A DNA stretch of 64,000 nucleotides from Nocardia sp. NBC_01327 (GTDB lineage: Bacteria > Actinomycetota > Actinomycetes > Mycobacteriales > Mycobacteriaceae): contig NZ_CP108383.1 in assembly GCF_035958815.1 (NCBI RefSeq), forward strand, positions 496,001-560,000, given 5' to 3'. Position numbers and translations under genes: made by a program. Under the pieces are notes generated by a model. That model saw only the letters and a program-made list of their open reading frames with translations. It had not been told where the DNA came from and made no database searches. Shown one piece after another: positions 18,427-28,821 of the stretch. Position 1 is the stretch's first letter, and each line of letters begins with the position of its first letter.

Positions 18427-20940
18427 ATGACTGAGACTTCGCTTCCGCCCTCGGGTGGCGACCGCATCGAGCCGGTCGATATCCAGCAGGAGATGCAGAA
18501 CTCCTACATCGACTACGCCATGAGCGTGATCGTCGGGCGCGCGCTGCCCGAGGTGCGCGACGGTATGAAGCCGGTGCACCGCCGGATCCTGTACGCGATG
18601 TACGACAACGGCTACCGCCCCGATCGCAGCTATGTGAAGTCCGCGCGCCCGGTCGCCGACACCATGGGTAACTACCACCCGCACGGTGATACGGCCATCT
18701 ACGACACCCTGGTGCGCATGGCGCAGCCGTGGTCGCTGCGCTATCCGCTGGTGGACGGTCAGGGCAACTTCGGTTCGCGCGGCAACGACGGCGCGGCCGC
18801 CATGCGCTACACGGAGTGCCGCCTGACTCCGCTGGCCATGGAGATGCTGCGCGAGATCGACCACGAGACGGTCGATTTCACCCCGAACTACGACGGTAAG
18901 ACGCAGGAGCCGGTGGTGCTCCCGGCGCGCGTGCCGGCGCTGCTGATGAACGGCTCCAACGGTATTGCCGTCGGTATGGCGACCAATATCCCGCCGCACA
19001 ATCTGACCGAGCTGTCCGAGGCCATCTTCTGGGCGCTGGACAATCACCTCGCGGACGAGGAAGCCACTCTCGAGGCGTGCATCGAGCGGGTGAAGGGTCC
19101 GGACTTCCCGACCTACGGCCTGATCGTCGGCACCTCGGGCATCAATGACGCGTACCGCACCGGTCGCGGCTCGATCAAGATGCGCGGTGTGGTCGAGATC
19201 GAGGAGGACGCCCGCGGGCGTACCACGATCGTCATCACCGAACTGCCGTACCAGGTCAATACCGACAATTTCATCAATGCCATCGCCGAGCAGGTGAAGG
19301 ACGGCAAGATCGCGGGTGTCTCCGACATCCACGACGAGTCCTCGGACCGTGTCGGCATGCGCATCGTGGTCACCGTCAAGCGTGACGCGATCGCGAAGGT
19401 GGTGCTGAACAACCTCTACAAGCACACCCAGCTGCAGACCTCGTTCGGCGCGAACATGCTCTCGATCGTGGACGGGGTGCCGCGCACGCTGCGCCTGGAT
19501 CAGATGATCCGGCTGTATGTGAACCACCAGTTGGAAGTCATCGTCCGGCGCACCAAGTACCTGCTGCGCAAGGCCGAGGAGCGGGCCCACATCCTGCGCG
19601 GCCTGGTCAAGGCGCTCGATCAGCTGGACGCCGTGATCGCCCTGATCCGCCGTTCGGCCGATACCGACACCGCGCGCACCGGTTTGATGCAGTTGCTGGA
19701 GATCGACGAGATCCAGGCGACCGCCATCCTGGATATGCAGCTGCGCCGCCTGTCCGCCCTGGAGCGTCAGAAGCTCGTCGACGAATTGGCGAAGATCGAG
19801 CTCGAGATCGCCGATCTCAAGGACATTCTGGAGAAGCCGGAGCGCCAGCGCGCCATCGTGCGCGACGAGCTGACCGAGATCGTCGACAAGTACGGCGACG
19901 ACCGGCGCACCAAGATCATCGCCTCCGACGGCGACGTGACGGACGAGGACCTGATCGCCCGCGAGGACGTGGTCGTCACCATCACCGAGACCGGCTATGC
20001 CAAGCGCACCAAGACCGACCTCTACCGCTCGCAGAAGCGCGGCGGCAAGGGCGTGCAGGGCGCGGGCCTCAAGCAGGACGATCTGGTCCGGCACTTCTTC
20101 ATCACCTCCACGCACGACTGGCTGCTGTTCTTCACGAACAAGGGCCGGGTCTACCGCGCCAAGGCGTACGAGCTGCCCGAGGCCAGCCGCACCGCCCGCG
20201 GTCAGCACGTGGCGAACCTGCTGGCCTTCCAGCCGGACGAGAAGATCGCCCAGGTCATTCAGCTGACCACCTACGAGGACGCCCCGCATCTGGTGCTGGC
20301 GACCCGCAACGGCCTGGTCAAGAAGTCCCGTCTGACCGACTTCGACTCCAACCGCACCGGCGGCATCGTCGCGGTCAATCTTCGCGATGGTGACGAATTG
20401 GTCGGCGCGGCACTGTGTTCGGCCGATGACGATCTGCTGCTGGTGTCGGCGCACGGCCAGTCGATCCGCTTCTCCGCCAATGACGAGGTGCTGCGCCCGA
20501 TGGGCCGCGCCACCTCCGGCGTGCAGGGCATGCGGTTCAATCAGGCCGATGAACTGTTGTCGCTCAACGTGGTTCGCGAGGGCGACCAGAACTACCTGCT
20601 TGTCGCGACGGCCGGTGGGTACTCCAAGCGCACGGCGATCGAGGAGTACACCGCGCAGGGTCGTGGTGGAAAGGGCGTATTGACCATTCAATACGACGAG
20701 AAACGTGGCAGTCTGGTCGGTGCGCTCATCGTCGACGACGAGGATGAGCTGTACGCCATTACATCCGGCGGCGGTGTTATCCGGACTGTGGCCAAGCAGG
20801 TTCGCAAGGCTGGACGCCAGACCAAGGGTGTGCGATTGATGAACCTCGGCGAGGGCGATACCTTGCTTGCGATCGCGCGTAACGCGGACGAGCCCGACCA
20901 GGTTGTCGAAGATGACACCAGCGGTTCGGCGAAGCAGTAG
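18427..20940 (+). CDS. gyrA: DNA gyrase subunit A
   Basis: GyrA (837 aa) carries the DNA breakage-reunion activity of gyrase. The catalytic tyrosine is Y128 in [10 protein letters not shown]. The quinolone-resistance region reads [19 protein letters not shown] with Thr89, Ala90 and Asp93. The first of these is equivalent to E. coli Ser83; a hydroxyl residue there is the quinolone-sensitive type, whereas M. tuberculosis has Ala. The C-terminal beta-pinwheel includes the GyrA box [12 protein letters not shown]. The tail ends in a short acidic segment ([12 protein letters not shown]). gyrB lies 85 bp upstream, a wider gap than in M. tuberculosis because of the tRNA-like insert. Confidence 0.97.
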   Translation: MTETSLPPSGGDRIEPVDIQQEMQNSYIDYAMSVIVGRALPEVRDGMKPVHRRILYAMYDNGYRPDRSYVKSARPVADTMGNYHPHGDTAIYDTLVRMAQPWSLRYPLVDGQGNFGSRGNDGAAAMRYTECRLTPLAMEMLREIDHETVDFTPNYDGKTQEPVVLPARVPALLMNGSNGIAVGMATNIPPHNLTELSEAIFWALDNHLADEEATLEACIERVKGPDFPTYGLIVGTSGINDAYRTGRGSIKMRGVVEIEEDARGRTTIVITELPYQVNTDNFINAIAEQVKDGKIAGVSDIHDESSDRVGMRIVVTVKRDAIAKVVLNNLYKHTQLQTSFGANMLSIVDGVPRTLRLDQMIRLYVNHQLEVIVRRTKYLLRKAEERAHILRGLVKALDQLDAVIALIRRSADTDTARTGLMQLLEIDEIQATAILDMQLRRLSALERQKLVDELAKIELEIADLKDILEKPERQRAIVRDELTEIVDKYGDDRRTKIIASDGDVTDEDLIAREDVVVTITETGYAKRTKTDLYRSQKRGGKGVQGAGLKQDDLVRHFFITSTHDWLLFFTNKGRVYRAKAYELPEASRTARGQHVANLLAFQPDEKIAQVIQLTTYEDAPHLVLATRNGLVKKSRLTDFDSNRTGGIVAVNLRDGDELVGAALCSADDDLLLVSAHGQSIRFSANDEVLRPMGRATSGVQGMRFNQADELLSLNVVREGDQNYLLVATAGGYSKRTAIEEYTAQGRGGKGVLTIQYDEKRGSLVGALIVDDEDELYAITSGGGVIRTVAKQVRKAGRQTKGVRLMNLGEGDTLLAIARNADEPDQVVEDDTSGSAKQ

Positions 20941-20984
20941 TTTCACCCCAGCAGCGGCGGCACAACGGATCGAAGGATTCACCA

Positions 20985-21938
20985 TTGACCAATCAGCCGA
21001 ATGACCAGCGTGGTCATGCCAATGGCGTGACCGAGAGAATCGCTCCGTCTCCGATTCCGCCGCGGCCTATTCCGCGACCGGGTTCGGGAAACGAGGGCGG
21101 CGTGCCGCAATCCAATGAGATGCCGGACAACTCCGGCGATTTCGCGCCGGACAACTCCGGCCGAATGAGCGATCCGACGGAGGTGACCGCCCCCGAAGGC
21201 GTGGACGGTCAGTCCGGTGGTTCGCCCTATCAGGACGGTGGGTGGTCGCAGCTGCCGCAGCGGGAACCGCAGTCCAACCTGTACCGCCCGGGTCAGGCCC
21301 CCACCACCGGCAGGCCCGGCAGTGCGGGTCTGAACGCCGGTGTCTCCAATGCGCGCACCACCGCCGATCTGGCGGCCAAGGCGGCACGCAAGGAGGCCGC
21401 CATGGTGAAGTCCGTCGGCATCGACGGACCCACCCGTAGCATCGCCCGTCCGGAACTGGTGAAGGATCTGCCGGATCTGTCGGAGATGCGGCATCCGCTG
21501 CCCCCGCCGGAGCCGATTCCGCCGTCCGGTCCGGTATCGCCGTCCGCTCCGGCGGCGGTCGCTGCCGCCGCCGCGACCGGGGAGCCGCTGCGGGCCACCG
21601 TGCAGGTGCGCCATATCGACCCGTGGTCCACCTTGAAGGTGTCGCTGGTCATCAGCGTCGCGCTGTTCTTCGTGTGGATGCTGGCGGTCGGCCTGCTGTA
21701 CCTGGTGCTCGAGGGCATGGGTGTGTGGGGCCGGCTCAACAGCACCTTCACCGACATGGTGTCGGACAGCTCCTCCTCGGGGCTGATCGACGCCGGCACG
21801 GTGTTCGGCTACGCGAGTGTCATCGGTCTCATCAATGTGGTGTTGCTGACAGCACTTTCGACGGTCGGCGTGTTCGTCTACAACCAGTGCACCGATCTGG
21901 TCGGCGGCATTCAGGTGACCCTGTCCGATCCGGATTAG
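20985..21938 (+). CDS. DUF3566 transmembrane protein (Rv0007 homologue)
   Basis: The 317-residue protein has a long disordered cytoplasmic N-terminus rich in Pro, Gly and Ser (about 215 residues). A C-terminal DUF3566 domain follows: [47 protein letters not shown], then a second membrane segment [23 protein letters not shown], and the ending [14 protein letters not shown]. Its place after gyrA is conserved in mycobacteria, where the function is not settled. Translation appears to start at TTG 20985 ([10 protein letters not shown]). A 23-bp tandem duplication covers its last codons and stop. The tRNA-Ile gene and a strong terminator follow. Confidence 0.85.
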   Translation: MTNQPNDQRGHANGVTERIAPSPIPPRPIPRPGSGNEGGVPQSNEMPDNSGDFAPDNSGRMSDPTEVTAPEGVDGQSGGSPYQDGGWSQLPQREPQSNLYRPGQAPTTGRPGSAGLNAGVSNARTTADLAAKAARKEAAMVKSVGIDGPTRSIARPELVKDLPDLSEMRHPLPPPEPIPPSGPVSPSAPAAVAAAAATGEPLRATVQVRHIDPWSTLKVSLVISVALFFVWMLAVGLLYLVLEGMGVWGRLNSTFTDMVSDSSSSGLIDAGTVFGYASVIGLINVVLLTALSTVGVFVYNQCTDLVGGIQVTLSDPD

Positions 21939-21963
21939 AGACCCTGTCCGACCCGGATTAGAG
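21918..21963. repeat. 23-bp tandem duplication at the 3' end of the DUF3566 gene
   Basis: ACCCTGTCCGATCCGGATTA plus GAG (21918-21940) is repeated directly at 21941-21963 with one T-to-C difference. The first copy contains the stop codon, so the duplicate is non-coding. Confidence 0.85.
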
Positions 21964-21970
21964 GCTTGTC

Positions 21971-22019
21971 GAAACGGCTGGTCCCGCCTGTGATTTCAGG
22001 CCGGTGACCAGCCGTTTTG
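21971..22019 (+). terminator. Terminator after the DUF3566 gene
   Basis: AAACGGCTGGT pairs with ACCAGCCGTTT, enclosing a second small stem (GCCTG/CAGGC), and the right arm continues into a TTTT run. Confidence 0.85.
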
Positions 22020-22084
22020 CTTATCCGCGCTGTCGTCGGGTAATCTTCAGCCTCGGTTCGAGTCACAGACTCGGAGCTGGATGA

Positions 22085-22158
22085 GGGCCTATAGCTCAGG
22101 CGGTTAGAGCGCTTCGCTGATAACGAAGAGGTCGGAGGTTCAAGTCCTCCTAGGCCCA
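22085..22158 (+). tRNA. tRNA-Ile (GAT)
   Basis: A 74-nt cloverleaf with acceptor GGGCCTA/TAGGCCC, D-arm AGCTCAGGCGGTTAGAGC, anticodon loop CTGATAA (GAT at 22119-22121) and T-arm GGAGGTTCAAGTCCTCC. CCA is not encoded. It is the first of the tRNA-Ile/tRNA-Ala pair beside gyrA in this order. Confidence 0.97.
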
Positions 22159-22187
22159 CTCCTGAACATCACAGTAGGGTGGGATTC

Positions 22188-22298
22188 ATGCTGAAAACTC
22201 TCCTCATGGTCGGCGTTGTCGCCGCGGTGATCTTCGGAATCAGCAAGCTGCGCCAGCGAAGCGATGCGGACCTGTGGCACGAGGTCACCACTCGCTGA
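22188..22298 (+). CDS. DLW-39 family micropeptide
   Basis: This 36-residue reading frame lies between the tRNA-Ile and tRNA-Ala genes. It begins MLKTLLMVGVVAAVIFGISK, a single membrane-spanning helix, and ends LRQRSDADLWHEVTTR. The DLW motif and the position identify the actinobacterial DLW-39 family, whose function is unknown. The upstream sequence AGTAGGGTGGGATTC offers only a weak ribosome-binding site. Conservation of short length, helix and the acidic-DLW tail suggests a real small membrane protein rather than chance. Confidence 0.85.
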   Translation: MLKTLLMVGVVAAVIFGISKLRQRSDADLWHEVTTR

Positions 22299-22338
22299 TC
22301 CTCTTCGGGATCCTGTGGAAGCACAGACATCCCGGCTG

Positions 22339-22411
22339 GGGGCCTTAGCTCAATTGGCAGAGCACTGCCTTTGCAAGGCAGGGGTTAGGGGTTCGATTCC
22401 CCTAGGCTCCA
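22339..22411 (+). tRNA. tRNA-Ala (TGC)
   Basis: A 73-nt cloverleaf with acceptor GGGGCCT/AGGCTCC (one G-T pair), anticodon stem CTGCC/GGCAG around TTTGCAA (TGC at 22372-22374), and T-arm AGGGGTTCGATTCCCCT. CCA is not encoded. Its 3' half is duplicated between gyrB and gyrA. Confidence 0.97.
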
Positions 22412-22478
22412 CTCGTTAATTATCACAGCCCTTCGTGGCTGTCTTATTCCGAGCACATGCGCCCCGTAAGGTGGCGGC

Positions 22479-23504
22479 ATGGCTTCCCCGGAGATCTCCA
22501 AGCTGGTCCAATCGGTGGTGGAGCCGTTCCTGCTGAACGGGCAGCGCAAATACAATCGGCGCGAAGTCACCGCGCTCACCAAGGTGCCCTCCTCGCTGAC
22601 GCGGCGCCTGTGGGTTTCTCTCGGATTTCCGGCCGATCCGGACGATTCGGCCGTCGAGTACACCGATGCCGATATCGATGCGGCCAAAATCTTCAGCAAG
22701 CTGAATGTGCTTGCCTCCGCGGATATTCACCGGCAGACGACCGCCGCGCGCACCCTGGGCCGCTCCATGGCCCGGCTGGCCGAATGGCAGGTCGATCTGG
22801 TGACCGAGGAGATCCTCGATCGCATTGCCAAGAACACCGCCGAGGATCCGGCGGCCGATCACGAACAGGTGGCGCGCGCCGCGACCGAAGAGGTGGTGGC
22901 CGAGCTCGAGGCGCTCATGTCCTATGCGTGGCGGCGGCACCTGGACGCGGCCCTGTCGCGGTCGCTGGAGGAGGGCGCGGTCGCGGGGGACACCATGCGG
23001 GTGCTGGCGGTCGGCTTCGCCGATATGGTCGGCTACACCCGCCTGACCCGGCACCTGGATCCCGAGGAGCTCTCCTCGCTGCTGGAGGCGTTCGAGACGG
23101 CCACCAGCAATGCCATTACGGCGCACGGTGGTTGGGTCATCAAGAACGTCGGCGATGAAGTCATGTTCGCGGCCAATACCGCGAAGGACGGCGCCCGCAT
23201 CGCCCTGGCCATCCAGGAGGCCGCCACCGCCTCACACGGCGTCACCCAGGAGCTCCGGGTCGGCCTGGCCTACGGCGACGTCCTGCAGCGCTTCGGCGAC
23301 CTCTACGGCTCGGTCGTGAATGTTGCGGCCCGCCTTACAGGTGTGGCCCGCCCGGGCACCGTACTCATCGATGACAGTGCGGCACAGTCGATTGTCGGCG
23401 ACCCGCAATTCGATCTGCGCCACCTGCGCACGGTCCGAGTGAAGGGCATCAACCGCCTCCACGGGCATGTCTTGCGCCGCAATGAGATTCGTCCACTGGT
23501 CTGA
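22479..23504 (+). CDS. Class III adenylate/guanylate cyclase with N-terminal regulatory domain
   Basis: The 341-residue protein ends in a class III cyclase catalytic domain (about residues 165-330). The two metal-binding aspartates are visible in VGFADMVGYTRLTR and NVGDEVMF, and the transition-state asparagine and arginine in SVVNVAARLTG. K in WVIKNVGDEV and D in FGDLYGS fit adenylate cyclase substrate residues, so cAMP is the likelier product. The first 160 residues resemble the autoinhibitory or pH-sensing N-terminal domain of Rv1264-type cyclases. No membrane segment is seen, so it is probably cytosolic. It stands alone next to tRNA-Ala, with its own double terminator. Confidence 0.85.
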   Translation: MASPEISKLVQSVVEPFLLNGQRKYNRREVTALTKVPSSLTRRLWVSLGFPADPDDSAVEYTDADIDAAKIFSKLNVLASADIHRQTTAARTLGRSMARLAEWQVDLVTEEILDRIAKNTAEDPAADHEQVARAATEEVVAELEALMSYAWRRHLDAALSRSLEEGAVAGDTMRVLAVGFADMVGYTRLTRHLDPEELSSLLEAFETATSNAITAHGGWVIKNVGDEVMFAANTAKDGARIALAIQEAATASHGVTQELRVGLAYGDVLQRFGDLYGSVVNVAARLTGVARPGTVLIDDSAAQSIVGDPQFDLRHLRTVRVKGINRLHGHVLRRNEIRPLV

Positions 23505-23546
23505 AAAGGCGAACTACCTGCGCTGATTCCTACCCCAGACATGGGG

Positions 23547-23614
23547 GCGGGCCTCGGCGAAGGGGGGGAGTTAGCCGAGGCCCGCGTAAGGTCGGCCCGG
23601 GGGGGAGGGGCCGA
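23547..23614 (+). terminator. Tandem terminator hairpins after the cyclase gene
   Basis: GCGGGCCTCGGC pairs perfectly with GCCGAGGCCCGC (23547-23558 and 23574-23585), and GTCGGCCC pairs with GGGCCGAC (23591-23598 and 23607-23614). Confidence 0.75.
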
Positions 23615-23703
23615 CGCGATCGATCCTACGCGACACCGGCTGATTGCGTGGAAATCGGGGCATCGCGTTCGAAGATTTTTTGCGGGAAAAAGTGTCGTAC
23701 CCG

Positions 23704-23725
23704 CGTGCGAACATATGTTCGCACG
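23704..23725. promoter_or_regulatory. LexA-type (SOS) box upstream of the ABC exporter
   Basis: A perfect 22-bp palindrome is centred on CGAACATATGTTCG (23708-23721), which fits the Gram-positive LexA/DinR consensus CGAACRNRYGTTYG at every position. It lies about 160 bp before the exporter start. Confidence 0.7.
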
Positions 23726-23885
23726 GGAGCTGGCTGTCTCGGACCCCCGGCGGGATGCGGTCGTTAATGTGTGGCCTCCGCCGCCGCGCCGGGGCATACT
23801 TGCCCTGAATGTCCGGTCTTGTTCAGCAGCATCTGTGCAGCTCAGAGCCCCTGCGGCTGCCAACTCGCGAGACATCAGGAGAATC

Positions 23886-24874
<989 letters not shown>

Positions 24875-24878
<4 letters not shown>

Positions 24879-25720
24879 GCGCCGCACTGCAGACCACCGT
24901 CGACAATCCTTCGCCCGCAGCGCGTTTGGCGATGGTGTTCACCGACAGCGTCACCATCACCAAGCGCAATGTCATCAAGATTCGGCGCGTGCCCGATGTG
25001 CTGATCTTCTCGACGCTGTCGCCGATCATGTTCGTGCTGCTGTTCGCGTACGTCTTCGGTTCGGCAATTCAGTTGCAGGGCACCTCTTATCGCGAATTCC
25101 TGATCGCGGGCATCTTCGCGCAGACCGTGGTCTTCGGCGCCACCTTCACCGGGCTGAGCCTCGCGGAGGATATGCAGAAGGGCATTATCGACCGCTTCCG
25201 CTCGCTGCCCATGGCGCCGTCGGCGGTGCTGATCGGCCGCACGATCGCCGATGTGTGCATCAATCTGGTGAGCCTGGTGGTCATGTCGCTGACCGGTCTC
25301 GCGGTGGGCTGGCGCATTCGCGGTTCGTTCCTCGACGCGGTGCTCGCCTACGTGCTGCTCCTGCTGTTCGCCTATGCCGTCTCGTGGATCATGGCGGTGG
25401 TGGGCCTGCTGGTGCGGGCGCCGGAGGTCTACAACAATGCCAGCTTCATGGTGATCTTCCCGCTGACGTTCATCGCCAATACCTTCGTGCCCACCGCCAC
25501 GCTGCCCACCGTCCTCCGGGTGATCGCGGAGTGGAATCCGGTCTCGGCGGTCACGCAGGCGAGCCGGGATCTGTTCGGCAATACCAGTCCGATGGGGCCG
25601 AGCACCGATGTGTGGCCGATGCAGCATCCGGTGGCGACAACACTGCTATGGGTCGTGGTGATTCTCGCCGTATTCGTGCCGCTGGCGCTGGCGCAGTACA
25701 AGCGCTCCGTGAGTCGCTGA
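24875..25720 (+). CDS. ABC-2 type permease, DrrB family
   Basis: This 281-residue integral membrane protein has about six hydrophobic segments, for example VLIFSTLSPIMFVLLFAYVFG, SFLDAVLAYVLLLLFAYAVSW and TTLLWVVVILAVFVPLALAQY. It carries the ABC-2 transporter pattern SLAEDMQKGIIDRFRSLPMAPSAVLIGR that couples to the ATPase, and FPLTFIANTFVPTATLPTVLRVIAEWNPVSAVTQASRDLF typical of DrrB-like exporters. It overlaps the ATPase gene by 4 bp, implying translational coupling and a heteromeric exporter. The exported substrate cannot be read from sequence. The next gene is convergent. Confidence 0.9.
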
Positions 25721-25745
25721 CTCGGGAGCAGGTCGAATTACCTTC

Positions 25746-25943
25746 TCAGCGCGCGGATTCCGCGATCGGAGAGGGGCTGGAGCCGTTGCGGGAATACCCG
25801 AGGCGCGGCGGCTCCGCGGCGGGGGCGGGCGGCTGGGGCCGCCGGCTCACGAAAAACGCGACGGCGCCGCCCGCGACAGCGAGCACCGCCGCCACGATGA
25901 TCCGATTGCGACGGAAAATTCCGGAAGAACGCCCCAGCTCCAT
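25746..25943 (-). CDS. Small single-span membrane protein, unknown
   Basis: The 65-residue frame begins MELGRSSGIFRRNRIIVAAVL and has one membrane helix (IIVAAVLAVAGGAVAFFV) flanked by arginines, then a proline-rich tail (RRPQPPAPAAEPPRLG). The NRII...RR charge pattern suggests a real membrane anchor with the tail outside the bilayer. An overlapping frame at 25738-25959 is arginine-rich and less plausible. It sits between the convergent ABC permease and glmS genes and lies just downstream of glmS. I do not recognise the family. Confidence 0.5.
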   Translation of the reverse strand: MELGRSSGIFRRNRIIVAAVLAVAGGAVAFFVSRRPQPPAPAAEPPRLGYSRNGSSPSPIAESAR

Positions 25944-25997
25944 CCGACCACTTTGACACAGCAATGGTTTTCGCGCACCCGAGTGCGCGTCCCGGGG

Positions 25998-27836
25998 TTA
26001 CTCGACGGTAACGCTCTTGGCGAGGTTGCGGGGCTTGTCCACATCCCGGTCCAGCGCGACGGCCATGTGATAGGCCAGCAGCTGGAGCGGGATGGTCAGG
26101 ATGATGGGATCCAGTTCCCGCGCGACCGCGGGGACCCGGATGACCGCATCGGCCAGCCCGGCGGGCAGGTCGGTATTGGTGATGGCAATCACCGGTCCGC
26201 CGCGGGCCTTGATCTGCTCGATGGTGGTGATGTTCTTGGCCAGCAGTTCGTCACCGGGGATCAGGACCACGCTGGGCATCTCCGGATCGATGAGGGCCAG
26301 CGGGCCGTGCTTGAGCTCGGAACCCTGGTACGCCTCGGCGTGGATGTAGGAGATCTCCTTGAGCTTCTGCGCACCCTCGCGGGCCACCGGCCAGCCGCGC
26401 ACCCGGCCGACGAAGAACATGCTGCGCGCCTTGGCGTAGCGGTTCGCGATCTCGGCGATCTCGGCGTCCTGGTCGAGCACCGATTCGATGGCCTCGGGCA
26501 GTGCGCGCAGGCCGGTGACGATGCGCTCGCCCCCGGCGGCCGACAGGTCGCGCACGCGGCCCAGCAGCAGCGCCAGCATGGCGAAGGAGACGGTCATATT
26601 GGTGAGCGCCTTGGTGGAGGCCACCGAGACCTCGGGTCCGGCGTGCAGGAACATACCGGCCCCGCATTCACGGGCAATGGCGCTGCCGACGGCATTCACC
26701 GCGCCGATGACCCGGCCGCCCTTGCGCTGCAGCTCCTGCACCGCGGCCAGGGTGTCCAGGGTCTCACCGGACTGGCTGATGGCGATGTACAGTGCGTCCG
26801 GGTCGACCACGGGATTGCGGTAGCGGAATTCGGAGGCGGGTTCGGCGGTGGCGGGGATGCGCGCCAGCTCCTCGATCAGCTGGGCGCCCAGCTGTCCCGC
26901 GTAATAGGCGGAGCCGCAGCCGAGGAAGACGACCTTGCGAATGCCGCGCAGTTCCCGCGCGTCCATGTTCAGTCCGCCCAGAATCGCGGTGGCGAAGCGT
27001 TCGTCGAGCCGGCCGCGCAGTGCCCGGCGGACCGCGTCGGGCTGTTCGGCCATTTCCTTGCGCATGAAGTCCGGATAGCCGCCGAGTGCGTAGTCCTCGG
27101 CCGCCATATCGATGGTGGTGGGGGTTTTGTCGGTTCGGCTGGCATCCAGTCCCAGTGTGCTGGTGCGGAATTCGCCCGCCTTCACGGTGGCCAGTTCGCC
27201 GTCGTCGAGGAAGACCACACGCTGGGTGTGGTGCACCAGCGCCGCCACATCGGAGGCCACGAACATCTCGCCGTCGCCGACGCCGAGCACGATGGGGCTG
27301 CCGTTGCGGGCGACGACCAGTTCGTCGGGGCGGCGCGAATCCAGCACCAGCAGACCGAAAGTGCCTTCGACACTGTGCAGTGCGGTGCGGACGGCGTCCT
27401 CGAGCGATTCGGTGTCGTCGAGGCAGGCGGCGATGAGGTGCGCGATGGCCTCGGTATCGGTGTCGGAGAGGAATTCCACGCCGTCGGCGGTCAGTGCGGC
27501 GCGCAGTTGTTCGGCGTTCTCCACGATTCCGTTGTGCACCACGGCGATCCGCCCGCTGCCGTCGGTGTGCGGATGCGCATTGGCGTCGCTGGGTTCACCG
27601 TGGGTGGCCCAGCGGGTGTGTGCGATGCCGACGGTGCCGCGCAGGCGCGCGCCCTCCGCGTCCACCCGATTGCGCAGATCCTGCACGCGGCCCTGGGTTT
27701 TGGTGATCCGCAGCCGGCCGCGGTGCGGGACGGCCAGTCCGGCGGAGTCGTAGCCCCGGTATTCGAGGCGGTGCAGGCCCTCGAGCAGGACCGGCACGGA
27801 CTCACGGTGCCCGATGTATCCGACGATTCCACACAT
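25998..27836 (-). CDS. glmS: Glucosamine-6-phosphate synthase (isomerizing)
   Basis: GlmS (612 aa) converts fructose-6-phosphate and glutamine to glucosamine-6-phosphate, the first step toward UDP-GlcNAc for peptidoglycan. Cys2 of MCGIVGYIGHRES is the N-terminal nucleophile after Met removal, and the Ntn glutaminase domain continues with HTRWATHGEPSDANAHPH and HNGIVENAEQLRAAL. Two SIS sugar-binding domains follow (GCGSAYYAGQLGAQLIEE, ISQSGETLDTLAA and VGRVRGWPVAREGAQKLKEISYIHAEAYQGSELKHGPLALI). The C-terminus DRDVDKPRNLAKSVTVE is the invariant ending. No glmS ribozyme is evident upstream: only 20 bp separate it from the preceding gene. Confidence 0.97.
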   Translation of the reverse strand: MCGIVGYIGHRESVPVLLEGLHRLEYRGYDSAGLAVPHRGRLRITKTQGRVQDLRNRVDAEGARLRGTVGIAHTRWATHGEPSDANAHPHTDGSGRIAVVHNGIVENAEQLRAALTADGVEFLSDTDTEAIAHLIAACLDDTESLEDAVRTALHSVEGTFGLLVLDSRRPDELVVARNGSPIVLGVGDGEMFVASDVAALVHHTQRVVFLDDGELATVKAGEFRTSTLGLDASRTDKTPTTIDMAAEDYALGGYPDFMRKEMAEQPDAVRRALRGRLDERFATAILGGLNMDARELRGIRKVVFLGCGSAYYAGQLGAQLIEELARIPATAEPASEFRYRNPVVDPDALYIAISQSGETLDTLAAVQELQRKGGRVIGAVNAVGSAIARECGAGMFLHAGPEVSVASTKALTNMTVSFAMLALLLGRVRDLSAAGGERIVTGLRALPEAIESVLDQDAEIAEIANRYAKARSMFFVGRVRGWPVAREGAQKLKEISYIHAEAYQGSELKHGPLALIDPEMPSVVLIPGDELLAKNITTIEQIKARGGPVIAITNTDLPAGLADAVIRVPAVARELDPIILTIPLQLLAYHMAVALDRDVDKPRNLAKSVTVE

Positions 27837-27856
27837 TGCGCGAAGCTCTCCTCTGT

Positions 27857-28153
27857 CTATCCGTAGACGATGCGGCGCAGCTGCCGTTCGGTGAATTCGG
27901 GGGCGGCCACCCGGTGCTGCGCCAGTTCGCTCGTGAGGCGCTGCCAGATATCGGCATTGCGCACCTGGCGGCGTTGCAGTTCGGCGTGTCTGCGGCGCAC
28001 GAACTGCTCGGCCGTCTCGTCGAAATATCCGACGACATCGGCGACCACCCGGGCCGCGATGGCGTCGGGCAGCCCCGTGGAGGCCGCCACATGGCGCACC
28101 AGATCGACCGGAACCCCGTCAGTCACGCCCTGAGCCTGCCCGATGATTTCCAT
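27857..28153 (-). CDS. Conserved hypothetical protein upstream of glmS
   Basis: A 98-residue frame from ATG 28153 begins [20 protein letters not shown] and ends LTERQ-like, precisely [12 protein letters not shown]. It is charged, probably all-helical, with the segment [35 protein letters not shown] resembling a nucleic-acid or protein-binding helix bundle. The frame is open to 28243 (128 residues), but ATG 28153 gives a more natural start. It lies 20 bp before glmS on the same strand and is probably co-transcribed. I do not recognise a named family. Confidence 0.6.
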   Translation of the reverse strand: MEIIGQAQGVTDGVPVDLVRHVAASTGLPDAIAARVVADVVGYFDETAEQFVRRRHAELQRRQVRNADIWQRLTSELAQHRVAAPEFTERQLRRIVYG

Positions 28154-28265
28154 TTCGCCAACATTTGTGCCCGATTCCGGGCAAAGAATCACATCGAACA
28201 GGTCGCGGTCACTGTTGGTGTGCCGTGGAACCGCGCAGTCCACCCCGGCCTCTACGCTGTGCTGC

Positions 28266-28793
28266 GTGACCTCACCGAATCAGACTGCTGTTGCGACGCT
28301 GCACACCAATCAGGGCGACATCAAGATCGCGCTCTTCGGTAACCACGCCCCCGCCACGGTCCGCAATTTCCTCGGCCTGGCCGACGGCACCGCGCCCTAC
28401 ACGACCAAGAACTCCTCCGGCACCACCGAGGGCCCGTTCTACGACGGCTCGGTCTTCCACCGCATCATCGACGGTTTCATGATTCAGGGCGGCGACCCGA
28501 CCGGCACCGGCCGCGGCGGCCCGGGGTACGAGTTCAAGGACGAATTCCACCCGGACCTGCGTTTCGATCGCGGCTACCTGCTGGCCATGGCCAATGCCGG
28601 ACCGGCGACCAACGGCTCGCAGTTCTTCATCACGGTCGGCCCGCAGCCGCACCTGAATCGCAAGCACACGATTTTCGGCGAGGTGGTGGACCCGGATTCG
28701 CGCAAGATCGTCGATGCGATCGCGAATGCCGCCACCGACCGCAATGATCGGCCCAAGGACGAGATCACGATCTCCGGGATCACCCTCTCCTGA
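28266..28793 (+). CDS. ppiA: Peptidyl-prolyl cis-trans isomerase (cyclophilin)
   Basis: This 175-residue cyclophilin catalyses proline isomerisation during folding. The domain is complete: [32 protein letters not shown], the active-site arginine in [25 protein letters not shown], and [34 protein letters not shown]. There is no signal peptide, so it is cytosolic, like Rv0009. GTG 28266 ([12 protein letters not shown]) is chosen because the longer frame to 28143 has no domain content. The rhomboid gene follows on the same strand after 28 bp, as in related genomes where the two are often adjacent. Confidence 0.94.
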   Translation: MTSPNQTAVATLHTNQGDIKIALFGNHAPATVRNFLGLADGTAPYTTKNSSGTTEGPFYDGSVFHRIIDGFMIQGGDPTGTGRGGPGYEFKDEFHPDLRFDRGYLLAMANAGPATNGSQFFITVGPQPHLNRKHTIFGEVVDPDSRKIVDAIANAATDRNDRPKDEITISGITLS

Positions 28794-28821
28794 ATCCGGC
28801 CTACCCCGAAGAGAATTCGCC

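Larger units (their letters stand above)
23505..23885. other. Spacer with tandem hairpins and a LexA-type palindrome
   Basis: These 381 bp hold no gene. They contain two consecutive hairpins behind the cyclase, then a T-rich stretch and a 22-bp palindrome upstream of the ABC exporter. Confidence 0.7.

Noticed and set aside
23541..23885. N-terminal extension of the ABC ATPase
   Set aside because: It would place terminator hairpins and the LexA-type palindrome inside the coding region, and the family starts at MPDAIVAEG.
25738..25959. 73-codon frame overlapping the small membrane protein gene
   Set aside because: Arginine-rich and lacking a membrane helix; the alternative frame has a clear one.
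27836..27860. A glmS ribozyme upstream of glmS
   Set aside because: Only 20 bp separate glmS from the previous gene, too short, and the ribozyme is typical of Firmicutes.
25953..27866. A 637-codon open frame antisense to glmS
   Set aside because: Gly/His-rich shadow of glmS with no domain content.
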